The translations under genes were made by a program, and so were the position numbers. Under the pieces are notes generated by a model. It saw only the letters and a program-made list of their open reading frames with translations, did no database searches and was not told the DNA's origin. Source: Sordaria brevicollis (taxonomy: Eukaryota > Ascomycota > Sordariomycetes > Sordariales > Sordariaceae). Taken from it: DNA of 64,000 nucleotides. Each line of letters begins with the position of its first letter. Position 1 is the first letter of the stretch. The stretch spans positions 2,542,001 to 2,606,000 of the forward strand of contig JAUTDP010000004.1 in NCBI GenBank assembly GCA_033439795.1. The letters run 5' to 3'. Positions 24,086 through 34,678 of the stretch are shown one piece after another.

Positions 24086-24090
24086 CCTCT

Positions 24091-25667
24091 AAGGCCTTCC
24101 CCAATTCCGCTTACCGACCGAATAACGAGTAAAGGTGTGTTAACGGGAGCGTAGGCTTTATTTAGTGGGTAGTCAATTCGATAGACTAGGTTAGGATAGT
24201 GTAAGCAACCTACACGTTGCCGGGCACCGTTACCTCGGCTATTTATGCGGTTGTTATTATCGAGTTAAGCGGGGTGATAAACCAAAGTTGAATCGATGGG
24301 TCTGAACCTTAACAGATTAAGGAATGAATATTTAGAAAGCCAACTTAAGAAAAGGCAACCGAATTGACCGAAATCGAATTACGATGTGCGTGGGTGGGAC
24401 AAAAACTAATGTTGTCGGTCGGATGGCGGATTCATAGCGAACAATCTATCCGGACCTAAACCCGCCCATAAAGAAAGAGGTCCGGAGGCCCAAAGCTGAG
24501 ACCCAAAGCCTCTTTTGCAGTGCTCCTGTACACTAAAATATTGGTCTGTCTATTAGCTTAGGACCTCGGGTTAACTCTATTAGGCATATAGATATTTACT
24601 TAATTCGTTGCGTTCAAGAATTCACGTATATATCATCTTTGCAAACGTCTCTGATAAAATTCAAGATGCTCTTTTAGTCCATTGAAATACAATTCTAGAA
24701 GCAATTAGCTGTATTATCCCATAGTATTAAGGTCTTGTTCAAATTTGGATACCTGAGATAATGGCTTATAGACCTCGTCTAAGTATCGCGCTAACAATGA
24801 AACCAGTCGTGGCGTGTACATACGGTTCTCTTGTTGCCGGGACAGGAGAAGGCAAGTGGAAGCTGGAACAGTTCGGGAAATGAGTACCTCGTCTCGAGGC
24901 ACCGTACCCAATTGCCCATTTTAAAAACCGAGGTGAGGCCGTTGCTTCTTTCCTCCATTCACCATGTCTTGTCATCGGACAATGCGAATACCGGTACACT
25001 GTCTGTACTAGCTGCACTGCAGTGCGGGTCACTCAAGTGTGCGGCTCGGTTTGTGCAGTACCTAGGTCACTATAATAACACTGGTCGGATGAATCAATGA
25101 TGAGAGGTGTAGGGCTTCATGATCCAGATAACTACGCGTCTGAGCCATTAACATTGGACAATAGTTTAAATGAGGGTGATATTGAGAAACAAGATGAGGC
25201 CGAAAGACGTAGATACACGGTACATCAAAGCTGCAGGGTCAAAACTGGGTGTCCAGTATTTGATGGGACATGACCCCACATTGCAGTTGCAACCTGGGCG
25301 TCACAAGCAGGTACCGACCAAAGTGCAGTTAGGTCACCCAACCCATCTGCCTCTTCAACGACGCGGTGTACATCCACATGATGAACGAAAACTGAGGCCA
25401 TCACATTGAGGCCTTACCAATGTGGCCTCAATTTTTGCACAAGTCTTGAGCTACGGTGTTGGGGTAACCGGACATGGGCCGCTGCATGATACGTTCCATC
25501 CATAACTCTCGCCACACACTGGTTGGGGATTTCTACCTCCCTACTAACTACCTACAGCTGCAGCTACTACTAGCGGGTATCAACGGAAGGGGCACGAACG
25601 CAACTGCCTTTGCAACTCTTGCATCCAATCGGTCAGCGAAAGTCCATAGGGTAAAAGCACTTTCCTT
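24091..25667. other. Intergenic, 3' flank of Rad4, nothing recognised
   Basis: About 1.6 kb. The first 600 bp are somewhat A+T-rich and could be older repeat remnants; the remainder is ordinary. Short frames on both strands resemble no known family. Confidence 0.4.
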
Positions 25668-28600
25668 TCACGGACTCAACTCGGCGTCCTCCAAATCTGA
25701 TAACTCGGACTCCTCAACTGTTTCCTCTTTCTCTTCCTCGTTGCTTGAAGGAGCATTACGCCTTGTTCTTCTTCGTGAACCTGCAACACTCCCAGTTGCC
25801 CTCGCCTTCGTCTTCGTCTTCGCCTTCGCAGCCGCCTTACGCTTGGGCCTCGTTCTCATTACTGTAGCCTCTTCTTTCTCCTTACCCGGCTCTTCTTCAA
25901 TACCTTCGCCCTCACCGTGATCGACCTCCAGAGCATCATCTCCATCCTCGTCATCTTCGTCGACGACAGGGAAATAAGAAGATCTGAGATGAGTATCTCG
26001 CTCATCGTCCTCAACCTCAAACCCCTCAGGCAAGAATCCACCACCGCCCATGTCCTCATTAACACCACCACCTTCGGCGTCAGACAAGGCCTCCTGGGCC
26101 CCTGTCTCTCCTCCTCCTCCTCGTCCACGTCTCCCAAAGACCTCCACTTCGTCACTAACATGTCCATAATCCTGTTTGATCCTCTCCACAATCCTCATTC
26201 CCATCAAAAACTTCCTCCACATCCCTAACGCTGCCTTCTGTCGCTTCTCATCCTCCTTCCTCTTCTTCTCTGCCTCATCCTTCGCCAGCTCCTCCATCAC
26301 TCTGTCATAATGCTCTTCAGCAATGACCACGCCCTGTATGACCGGCACCGCCATGCGATGTCCAAACTCAAAGTCCACCACCGCTTCAGCATAATCAATC
26401 TCAAGCCGCTTGCACACCCTCATGGCTCCCCGATATGGCACATGCACCGCTCCCTGCGGACACATATGCTCAGCGAAGAGATCGATGTTGCCGTACTCGT
26501 TCTTGGGGATTACACCGTTCTCGATAGGCGGCGGAATGATCCAGTCCGTTTGGTCGAAGCTGTATAAGCCCTGCAAGACTTTCTGGCCTGTGCGCTGCTC
26601 GGCTTCGGCGATTTCGCGCCGTCGGTTGGTCGTTGCTGCTCGGTAAGGAACACGTTTCAGCGGCTGCTCGCCGGGGAGAGGAGCACGTCCTTGCTTATGC
26701 CATGTCTCGGCGCTTTTCACTTGAACAACATCCTTACGGGAGTAGACGGGCTCATCTTGGGCTGCGGTCCCTTCTTTCTTGCTGCCGCCTTTGTTCCTGA
26801 ACATCTTCACCGGGCGCGCATTGGGCAGCAGTGCTTCCTCGCGCTTGAGGTGGCGCTCCAGAACAAACTCTTTGGATTGCTTGTAGTACTGCAAAGTCTC
26901 TTCGCCCTCTTTGACTTCCTTCTTCTCTGGCTTGGCCGGCTTCAGGTCCGTGGCGTCTTCTTCCAGGTCGACGTCGGTCAGGGCGGGTTTGCTTCGGCCA
27001 CCTCTGGCGTAGCCTTTCATGACCCCCTGGAACCAATCGTGCAGCTCGTATCGAGCTACCTTGCCGTGCTTGTTGTACACAGGGACCTTCTCAATAGGAA
27101 TTCTCATTCCTTTTGTTCGTCCAGGCAAGGTCTGTCTCTTGAGGTAGCGCACCGTGACATCCTTGGCTGTGCCATCTGGCGAGTATCCCACGACGTAGGC
27201 CATGACCTGCTTGGCCTTGTCCGCTTTTCCACCTCGTGGTTCCAAGCTTTCGACCAACTCTCGATTCGTTCCGATGACGGATTTGACAATGGGGTCGACT
27301 GGCAGGTACTTTTTGGTAACTGGGGAAAGAACCTCGGTCCAGTAATGAGGAAACTCTAGGTCCTTGTCGTAGATCTTGTTCCTTTTTCGAGGCGTTGGTT
27401 CGGGCTCCTGATCACTAATAACGAGATCATCGTCACTGTCTGCTGCTATGAGTTCCGAATTAGATCTCGTAATATTCGTTGGCTTTCGGCTCGCACTTCG
27501 TCTTGTGGATGTCTCGGACGTCTGCGTCGTAACAACAGCTTCTTTGGTTGCACCTGTTGCTACCGCATTCTTTTTCGGGGTCGCGTTGATATCTTCCTCC
27601 TTCTCCGGATCAGCCTCTTCCACTTTGGTCCAGCCAAAGCCCAAAGGCTGTAAACTAGCAACCAGCCTAGCCTCAAGTCCCAGCGCTCTCAACAACGCCG
27701 TGAAAAGCTGAGCGCCAACATCCCGACTTCCAGCGCATTCTGAAGCGCACTGGCGAAAGTCTTCCAGACTCGCGATCCGCTCTCCAAATCGTTCCGGCTG
27801 ATGCTCCTCCTGGTTAAAGGCCTTGGTCAACCGATCCAGTCTCTCAAGCGTCATGTACCCCCATTTCCTCAGTCCCGGCGCCGTGATCCGGAACCGCTGT
27901 TTCCACCACGCGCTAAGAGCCTTCATCAACCGAAACAGCGGATCGCCATGGCTCATATCCACCGCGCCCTTTTCGAGATGTTTCGCCGCTTGACCCCAAT
28001 CCCTTAATATGCGATCCACCTTAACGTCCTTGTCCTTGGTAATCTTCCCTTTCCCATTCCCCTTCTCTTTCAACTGCTGTGCTCTCGTCTTCCTCTGCTG
28101 AGCCCCCGACTTCTTACTCATCCCACCCTCCTTTTCCCTCTCCTCAGGTTCCTTCACCTCCAGCCCACTATTCCTCCTCCACCTCTCCACCTCCTCCCAC
28201 ATCTTCCCTGGTAAATGCGACAACATAATGCCCTGCACCAGCTCATCCCCCAACCAAGCATTTCTCACAGCATTATGCCACATTAACAACTGCACATGGA
28301 CACAATGCGTCGACACCCTTATCCTTCTTTCCAGCTTAGACGGGCCCTTTTTACCCAGCGCATTGGCTAAAGAAATACGGGTGTCGCGGATGAGTGTCAA
28401 CTCTAACTCCCCATGGGAAGGTTCGGGGACGGCTGCTGTTGTTGGTAAAGGTTGGGAGAGGGAGACGTCTTCGAAGACGAGGCCTTCGTCATCGTCACTG
28501 TCTGCCAAGTTGGAGTTGGGTTGGGGTTGCTTGGGAAGGGTGACGTCTTCAAAGTCGTTGTCTGATAGGGATGATAAGGAGCTGGAAGAGGAAGAGTCGG

Positions 28601-28877
28601 AGCTTTCGTCGAGAGCTAAGGCGGCGAGACTGGTTTTGGATGAGGAGCCGCCGGGAGAGGCGGTGGCGTCGAGGGCGTCGAAGAGGGTGGGTTTTCGAGG
28701 GGGCGCTGTTAGTTTGGCGACGTTTGTGTTGGGGATGCTCGCTTTGGTGGGGGGAGATTTGGGGTTTTGTTTTGCGCCGCCTTTTCGTCGCTTCTGGTCG
28801 GGCTTCTTCTGGTCGTTGGCGGCGGGGGGTGGAGGAGAATCATCGCGGACTCGTTTGCGCGGGACAATGGGAGGCAT
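25668..28877 (-). CDS. rad4: Rad4/XPC DNA damage recognition protein
   Basis: A single uninterrupted exon of 1069 codons starting at the ATG of MPPIVPRKRV. Rad4/XPC with Rad23 recognises helix-distorting lesions and starts global-genome nucleotide excision repair in the nucleus. Visible parts: a basic/acidic disordered N-terminus with serine and Asp/Glu tracts (about 1-150), a transglutaminase-like fold (VHVQLLMWHNAVRNAWL, then GDPLFRLMKALSAWWKQRF, ALGLEARLVASLQPLGF and PHYWTEVLSPVTKKYLPVD), and then the three beta-hairpin domains. BHD1 is around ERHLKREEALLPNARPVKMF, BHD2 around EPVYSRKDVVQVKSAETWHKQG, and BHD3 around GNIDLFAEHMCPQGAVHVPY to MAVPVIQGVVIAEEH. The C-terminal ~190 residues are acidic and Lys/Ala-rich and are longer than in yeast. 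The transglutaminase catalytic triad is not expected to be kept in this family. Confidence 0.95.
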   Translation of the reverse strand: MPPIVPRKRVRDDSPPPPAANDQKKPDQKRRKGGAKQNPKSPPTKASIPNTNVAKLTAPPRKPTLFDALDATASPGGSSSKTSLAALALDESSDSSSSSSLSSLSDNDFEDVTLPKQPQPNSNLADSDDDEGLVFEDVSLSQPLPTTAAVPEPSHGELELTLIRDTRISLANALGKKGPSKLERRIRVSTHCVHVQLLMWHNAVRNAWLGDELVQGIMLSHLPGKMWEEVERWRRNSGLEVKEPEEREKEGGMSKKSGAQQRKTRAQQLKEKGNGKGKITKDKDVKVDRILRDWGQAAKHLEKGAVDMSHGDPLFRLMKALSAWWKQRFRITAPGLRKWGYMTLERLDRLTKAFNQEEHQPERFGERIASLEDFRQCASECAGSRDVGAQLFTALLRALGLEARLVASLQPLGFGWTKVEEADPEKEEDINATPKKNAVATGATKEAVVTTQTSETSTRRSASRKPTNITRSNSELIAADSDDDLVISDQEPEPTPRKRNKIYDKDLEFPHYWTEVLSPVTKKYLPVDPIVKSVIGTNRELVESLEPRGGKADKAKQVMAYVVGYSPDGTAKDVTVRYLKRQTLPGRTKGMRIPIEKVPVYNKHGKVARYELHDWFQGVMKGYARGGRSKPALTDVDLEEDATDLKPAKPEKKEVKEGEETLQYYKQSKEFVLERHLKREEALLPNARPVKMFRNKGGSKKEGTAAQDEPVYSRKDVVQVKSAETWHKQGRAPLPGEQPLKRVPYRAATTNRRREIAEAEQRTGQKVLQGLYSFDQTDWIIPPPIENGVIPKNEYGNIDLFAEHMCPQGAVHVPYRGAMRVCKRLEIDYAEAVVDFEFGHRMAVPVIQGVVIAEEHYDRVMEELAKDEAEKKRKEDEKRQKAALGMWRKFLMGMRIVERIKQDYGHVSDEVEVFGRRGRGGGGETGAQEALSDAEGGGVNEDMGGGGFLPEGFEVEDDERDTHLRSSYFPVVDEDDEDGDDALEVDHGEGEGIEEEPGKEKEEATVMRTRPKRKAAAKAKTKTKARATGSVAGSRRRTRRNAPSSNEEEKEETVEESELSDLEDAELSP

Positions 28878-29782
28878 GGTGGGCGAGAGAAGGTGAAAGT
28901 TGGCGATTGATCATGTCTATGTTGAATTGAGCTCTTCTGAACAGATGGAATATCGGTCGGACTGATCAATGCCCGGGACTATGTCGTCATGACAAAGACG
29001 CGTTCGGCGTTCGGCCTTGATGATGGATGACAAACGAAGCTCAAGTACCCTAACCCTCCCGTTGGCATGTGGTTGTGAATCGGGTTTTTTTTTTCACAAG
29101 TGTCGGCACCTCATCACCGCGAGTGGTCGGCGAGTTTAAGTAGATTGTAGAAATGGAGCCTATGTCCAAAAGTTCACCAAGAAAACACAAGGAGAAATTG
29201 AGAGGAAGAGGGCAATACGTTGAAGATGTTTTGTTTTTGTTTCACGTCTGACATCACAGGTGAGCTCGCTTTTGCCCCACGAATTCGCTACAGTGGACTC
29301 GAAGCACCACCATCGGGCATTCGGCAGGCAATCTTGAGTTGTCATCGCCCCTGTTTGATTACCAGATCTCTCCACAATTTCGTGCATTCGAGACCCTTCC
29401 AGTTCCACTGTGCCGCGGCTGACGGCAGCGGCTGACAGGGCCGCAAGGACAGGCGTCGCATGCGCAACCAATGGACCCCGAAGGCAACAACAACATCGCG
29501 AAGCTGACATTTTTCCTTCTACGACCTGTTTACATTTGGTTTGTCATCCAGCATCCACCAACCCACGGTCTTGTGACAGCGAAACTCTACGAACGAACTT
29601 GCGAATATCCACGCGACAACGATCCCCGTTGCCACGCCCAAGCTATCTTTAGCTGATTGTGTCACAAGCGAAGTGAAGGCAGCATCGGGTTGACGACTTC
29701 GACTTGGCAGGGGTGACCAAACCAGCAACATATCTCTCGAATTTCATCCCCTTCCTTACCAATCCAACCCAACCCGAACAAC
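28878..29782. other. Divergent promoter region between rad4 and the AN1 gene
   Basis: About 0.9 kb between two divergently transcribed genes, carrying both promoters and 5' UTRs. A T-run lies at about 29084-29093. The short frames here have no recognisable content. Confidence 0.45.
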
Positions 29783-29792
29783 GATATATATA
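29783..29792 (+). promoter_or_regulatory. Possible TATA box of the AN1 zinc-finger gene
   Basis: GATATATATA lies 44-53 bp upstream of the chosen start codon at 29836, a normal distance for a core promoter with a short 5' UTR in fungi. Sequence match only. Confidence 0.35.
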
Positions 29793-29835
29793 CCCGCGCA
29801 CGAAGCTCAGAGCTTCGCCCAACCCTTCCTTCACG

Positions 29836-30813
29836 ATGTCCAATAACAACGACCCCGTCTTCTCCGACACCTCCTACATCAAAATGTCCACCGCCGACGT
29901 CGCCTCCGCCCCCGGGTCCTCATCCGCGGGGACAGACGCCAGCCTAATCGGCAAACACTGCCAACTCGAATACTGCAACCAGCTCGACTTCCTTCCTTTC
30001 CTCTGCCAATCCTGCCACAAAACCTTCTGTCTCGACCACCGCTCCGAGTCCTCGCACAACTGCGCCTGCGCCGGCGCCTGGGCCGAGCGCAAACGCCTCG
30101 CCTCCCTCGCGCGCCCCTCTGCAGGGGAAGGGAAACGCATGGTCGAGCTCGTCTCGCAAAAACCGTGCGCGGACGACGCCTGCAAGACCATCATCGGCAC
30201 GAGCTTGGTCCCGGGGGTGCACTGCCAGGGTTGCAACAGGGATTACTGCCTCAAACATCGCCTGGCGGAAGATCACGATTGCAAGAGCAAAGTACCGATC
30301 GGTGCGCGCGCGGCGAGCGTGGCGACGGCTGCGGCGGTGCAAGCGTCTGCAAAGAGCGCGCTGGAGAGGTTTAAGTTGTGGGGAAAGGCAAAGAAGGAGG
30401 AAGCGGCACGATCACTACCGAAGCCAAAACCGAGTACCGCTGCACAACGACTAGTTGCTGTCAACAACCTCAAAAAGACGGCCAAGGGCGATACGAAGAT
30501 ACCTCCGGAAAAGAGGATTTACTTGTTCGTGGAGGCGGAGAACGAGACGGCCAAGGCAAAGATTCCCAAGGGGGAGTTCTTCTTTAATAAGGAGTGGGTG
30601 GTGGGACGGGTGTTGGATGCGGCGGCTAGGAGTCTGCAGGTGCAGAACATCAACAATCAGAGCAGTAAAGAGGAGGATCGTCTGAGGGTGTTTCATGTGG
30701 AGGGCGGGAGGATGTTGGAGTTTAATGAGAAGATTGAGAAGGTGTTGGTGAATGGGAACACGATTGTGTTGCTGAGGGGTGTGGGGCCGCCGCCCGATTT
30801 GATTGAGATGTGA
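29836..30813 (+). CDS. AN1-type zinc-finger protein, Cuz1/ZFAND1-like
   Basis: One exon of 325 residues. I start at MSNNNDPVF (ATG 29836) because upstream codons in this frame lie before the putative TATA box. Two AN1 zinc fingers: residues ~42-78 (CQLEYC...CQSCHKTFCLDHRSESSHNC) and ~111-149 (CADDAC...CQGCNRDYCLKHRLAEDHDC), each with the paired Cys/His set. A basic Ala/Lys-rich linker follows, then a C-terminal ubiquitin-like part (RIYLFVEAENETAKAKIPKG to LVNGNTIVLLRGVG). This tandem-AN1 plus ubiquitin-like layout is that of yeast Cuz1 and human ZFAND1, which bind Cdc48/p97 and the proteasome, notably after arsenite stress and in stress-granule clearance. Function here is inferred from architecture. 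Confidence 0.88.
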   Translation: MSNNNDPVFSDTSYIKMSTADVASAPGSSSAGTDASLIGKHCQLEYCNQLDFLPFLCQSCHKTFCLDHRSESSHNCACAGAWAERKRLASLARPSAGEGKRMVELVSQKPCADDACKTIIGTSLVPGVHCQGCNRDYCLKHRLAEDHDCKSKVPIGARAASVATAAAVQASAKSALERFKLWGKAKKEEAARSLPKPKPSTAAQRLVAVNNLKKTAKGDTKIPPEKRIYLFVEAENETAKAKIPKGEFFFNKEWVVGRVLDAAARSLQVQNINNQSSKEEDRLRVFHVEGGRMLEFNEKIEKVLVNGNTIVLLRGVGPPPDLIEM

Positions 30814-31227
30814 GCGGCAGTGGTGGAATGATGATGAGTTTGGGATGGGGGAAGAGAAAATTGGTTCGTACTTTGGTCTTCTGCATATCTTGATGGCATA
30901 GCGATGTAGCGCTTTTAGACCCGGAGGTTTGGGACTCTGTTTGTCTTGAGAGCAACTTTCTAATACCAAGCGCTGGAGTTGGAGAGTTGTCAAGGCATTT
31001 GACGAATAGATCAATCACATAGAAGAATACTTTTTGCACGATTCTCAGATTTATAATCAAATTGCTCTCCCATATCTCTGTACATGAAAAGTAGAGTACC
31101 TATGCTACACTGCAAGAATGCAAGGGAAAAGTTCCTTTGAGTCGTGAGTTCTGTACCTCCCGGTTATATACAACAGATTCGTAATTTGAGGGTATCATCT
31201 TCGGCTCCCCGTCATTCAATCCTCCAC
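30814..31227. other. Convergent 3' flanks, nothing recognised
   Basis: About 0.4 kb between the stop of the AN1 gene (+) and the stop of the MTP18-family gene (-). Presumed 3' UTRs and terminators of the two genes. Confidence 0.45.
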
Positions 31228-32288
31228 TTACTCCCTCTTCTCCTTGGGGGGAGCAGGCTTCTCGCTCAACTGCCTTTCTCTGCCAATAAGTGGCGCGTGA
31301 CCAACAGCCTCCTTACCGCCAAACGTCTCGAAGCCCTTATGGAAGATCCACTCAACAGCGTTCTCAACCGGCTTATCAAACAAAGTAGGCAGGAAAGGCA
31401 CAACCGCCAGACCAAGACCAATAGGACCCCAAGTCCTGATCGTCTTGTTCTTGACATCCTTCATCGCGCGGCCACTGTACCGCACCACGCTGTGAATCGT
31501 AAACGCAGGCAGACCCATACTGGCGACACTCTGGAAGATACCGCGCTGAAGCATCACGGTGCGGTAATCTTCAAGAGGCGTAATCCTGCCAGGCGTAGGC
31601 TTGTCGTCCTCCAGCTTCTTGTTGCCGTTCTCATCGATCAAGCCGAGAATGCGCTGCTGGCGCGAAGTCAGCTCGACGTTGGGATCCAGCACCCGCTGGT
31701 TGTGCCAGTACGCCTTGTAACCTTCGTAGCTGACGTCGCCGAGGATGTAGGCCCACGAGACGCCGTAGGCACCGCGGACGAGCCACGGGTGCGCGACGGG
31801 GCGGAAGGACTCGCCAATGTCGGAGGTGTAGGCGACGTAGCGGTGGGCGGAAAGCAGGATGGTGCGGAAGCGGGCGGCGTAGGCGGCGTAACGGACGTTG
31901 GAGTCGGTCGAGGGTGGAGCACTGTCAGAAAACACATGGCCAATGTTAGCTCTGGTGTTAGAGTTTGTTGGGCCCCTTATTTTCCTATTCTCTTTCTTGT
32001 TCTCTGATATTCCAATTTTCGGGTTCGTAAAACGTACTAGCCCTCGTAGAGATCATCGTAAAAGTCCTCCTTGTCGGTCTTGTCGACTATCTTCTGCAGG
32101 CCATCTGGGAGCTTTCCCCGCGAGGGAAGCTTCTTGGGGTCGAACTCGTCCTGGACGGCGTTCTTGACATCGACGACCTTCTTTTCGACCTTCTTCTCAA
32201 CCGTGTCCTGTAGCTGGCCGAGTTCTGAGGGAGACTGCTGGGGTGTTGCCGGCTTGTCCGAGTTGTTGCTGCTGCTGAAGGGCCACAT
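31228..32288 (-). CDS. MTP18/MTFP1-family mitochondrial inner-membrane protein
   Basis: Exons 32288-32038 and 31921-31228 encode 314 residues. The 116-bp intron (GTACGT...CTGACAG) splits a Tyr codon (YEG-YAPPST). An N-terminal ~80 residues (MWPFSSSNNSD, then a charged, helix-prone KKVEKKVVDVKNAVQDEF) precede the conserved MTP18 part: RYAAYAARFRTILLSAHRYVAYTSDIGESFRP, HPWLVRGAYGVSWAYILGDV, MLQRGIFQSVASMGLPAFTIHSVV and RTWGPIGLGLAVVPFLPTLFDKPVE, with three or four membrane helices. In animals MTFP1/MTP18 acts in mitochondrial fission and inner-membrane integrity. The fungal proteins carry the same core with a longer N-terminus. It is divergent from the ATP synthase subunit K gene, so two mitochondrial membrane genes share one promoter region. 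Confidence 0.88.
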
Positions 32289-32930
32289 GATGGTTTATGG
32301 CGATGTTGCTTTCGGTATTTGGGGAAATCGCTCGGATGCGACGGATTGCGCGAGTTGATTTAGTAACGGAATCTCGCGACGAAAGGGTGCTCGTTGGTCG
32401 CTGAATATGCCAGAGGTAGTTGGAATTAGGATGAAGAAAAACTAGGAAACCGGAGGTTGTGGTGGTGAAAAGACGGAATGCGGCTCGCTGGCTGAGATGA
32501 GCTTCGAGATGAGCTTCCTCCACTCCGGACCATAAGCCGGGCGCAATTCAAACAGTGACGTAGCGAACGGTCGATAGCGGTGGATAACCGAACGATAACG
32601 CGATAACGGGCACTAGCGCAAATGGCGGGGCAGCGGGAATGGCATGTGGACGGGAATGGTCTGTGCTTTCTTCTGCGGCTTTGACGTTCTGGAAGTGCAA
32701 GCGCAAGCGCGGCTCGAGAGCGGCTACGGGGCAACGGCTTGGCAGTAGCGGGAGGTCGGGCTTGGCTTTAGTACGAGCTGCAACCTCAGGCAGCCAAATT
32801 TTCGGCAGGTTGCGCGACGGGAGCTTCTCACCTTTGCGTCGTTTTCCAACCCGTCGAATCCTCCACGCCGGTCCCATCACCACCAAGCTCCGAAAACACC
32901 CCGCCAGGACTTCCAACCGCCTCCGTCACA
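32289..32930. promoter_or_regulatory. Shared divergent promoter of MTP18-family gene and atp19
   Basis: The 642 bp between two divergent start codons, both for mitochondrial membrane proteins. Shared regulation is plausible. Short frames in it overlap antisense and look non-coding. No specific binding motif is claimed. Confidence 0.5.
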
Positions 32931-33369
32931 ATGGGTCAATACTACAACCTTTTCGGCCAGAAGGTCGCCTCCCAATACGTCAGTGGCCCCCGTCCCAATA
33001 GGAATAGCTTCATCATCATCAATCTTCAGTACTAACAAACAGCTTCCCTACAGCTTGCCATGGGTGTTCTTGGCTCCCTCTTCGGCGGTGTCTACCTCGC
33101 TTCCGGCGGCAGCAGCAAGACCCCTGCTACTCCTCCCATCAACGCTTCCAGCTCTGATGAGGCCGACTTCATCAAGTACGAATCCTCCGACTCTGCCTAT
33201 TCATCCTTCGTCCCTCTTGCGCCCACCACGCCTTCTTCGCTATCGTCATCACGCATCACTGCATCGTCACCATGGTACCCTCGATCGCTAACACCCCGAT
33301 AGGAAGTTCCTCGAGACCTCCGAGGCCACCGAGAAGGAGGCTCCCGCTGCTGCTCCCGCCAAGCACTAA
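32931..33369 (+). CDS. atp19: F1Fo ATP synthase subunit K (Atp19)
   Basis: Three exons, 32931-32978, 33054-33175 and 33303-33369, encode 78 residues. Introns are 75 bp (GTCAGT...TACAG) and 127 bp (GTACGA...GATAG), and the phases agree. The protein MGQYYNLFGQKVASQY-LAMGVLGSLFGGVYLA has the short soluble N-terminus plus single glycine-rich membrane helix of fungal subunit K. Atp19 is an accessory Fo subunit of the inner membrane that associates with ATP synthase dimers. The tail (FLETSEATEKEAPAAAPAKH) is Ala/Glu-rich, as in relatives. For intron 1 an earlier AG at 33042 would shift the frame, so 33053 is used. If intron 2 is retained the frame stays open for 42 codons and stops at the acceptor TAG, giving a possible longer isoform. 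Confidence 0.87.
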
Positions 33370-34678
33370 AGTGCCCGAAAACGACAGTTATGAAATGATC
33401 GAAAACGGACACGAGGCGTTGCGGACTGGAACTGTCCTGTGTACATATATAGCGACTGGTTAATGGAAAGTTATCGCCTGGGAGAAGTCACGTCGCAGAC
33501 TCGTCATCGTTATTGCATCACTACTCGCCTCGGATTCATCAGCAACCATATCACTGTGATGGGAGGGAATGGAAAACGACGAGCACGAAGCTGGAGGGAT
33601 CATTCGAGCCGAGTTGGGCGGTTCATCTGAAGCACTGCGCCGCCCAAACCTCCACATTTCCAGAAAGTCCCTGTCAATGCGCCAGTACTATTCGAGGACA
33701 TATGGGTTATTTGCGGCTTTGGGCGAACCATAGTTTGATGGTGGCCACAACGATATCGAGCCTCTTCGTGGCCTCAATTCAGAACAGCCCAATCAAGCGA
33801 TTGGTTCCAGCACCCCAGCAAAGAAGCTCTGCAATACCCAAGTGGGCTTTGTTCCATGAGGCCTTGGGGAAGTATCACCTGTGTCGCTTAAACATGGTAT
33901 TATCTGGACTTCTTGTGCCACTGAGTATCTGCCCATTCCGCCCCACACCTTTCTACCCCATCAATAGATCATCTCATAAAAAGACATGCATTCGGGTAAT
34001 TCCGATGAACCATGAGATCATATAAAAAATTGCGCTGGATCTCTTTCCTCCCAATGTTTTTCCGTCTTTTCTCGAACTTTGACGAACAGAACGGTGCAAG
34101 TGTCTTATCCGACTGATGATCTCATTATTATCAACTTCAAATTACACTCTTGTCTTCTTCGCCAAGTGTCTCCACTCTGCTGTCATCAGTGATTGGCTCG
34201 GCCCCGATCTCACGAAGTAAACAAAGCCCCTGAATGACAAGCTCCATCGACCACCACGTTTGGACACTCATGAATTTCTCCTCACTCCTTTGCGCAATGC
34301 CTTCAAAGCGTATGTACAACGTTCGGGGATACATTTGCTTTCACCTTGACCTAACTTTTAGTGTCCTACCAAACTCCTCAGTTCTATTTGCCTACATATA
34401 CGTTACACCACCATGGACACTGCTAAATCGTGGCAAGATATCCTTACTTTATAAACCCTTCCAACTTCGAAATGTACCTGAGTTATCTGCTCATTTGATT
34501 CACCCCATAATGCGGGCCAGTAGAGGTTCATCAAGTCCGAGAATGTCTCCTGGTCACTTGTGGATAACGGAATCCGTAGCAGCCTCCATGATGTGCACCC
34601 ACAAACTTTGCGGATACGAGAGTGTTGTTGTGACGGTGTCCCATGTTGTCGACTTCAGAGCAGACGATTATGACCTGA
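33370..34678. other. Intergenic, nothing recognised
   Basis: About 1.3 kb of ordinary composition. Frames such as 33513-34025 and 34234-34716 have no family resemblance and biased, non-coding-like composition. Confidence 0.4.

Noticed and set aside
26691..27359. Leu/Phe/Val-rich + strand frame of 222 codons inside rad4, and a similar one at 28228-28896
   Set aside because: Antisense to conserved Rad4 coding sequence; the hydrophobic look results from reversing Glu/Lys/Gln codons.
33176..33302. Reading the atp19 second intron as a C-terminal coding tail
   Set aside because: The tail frame stops at the acceptor itself and splicing yields the Ala/Glu-rich end typical of subunit K; kept only as a possible retained-intron isoform.
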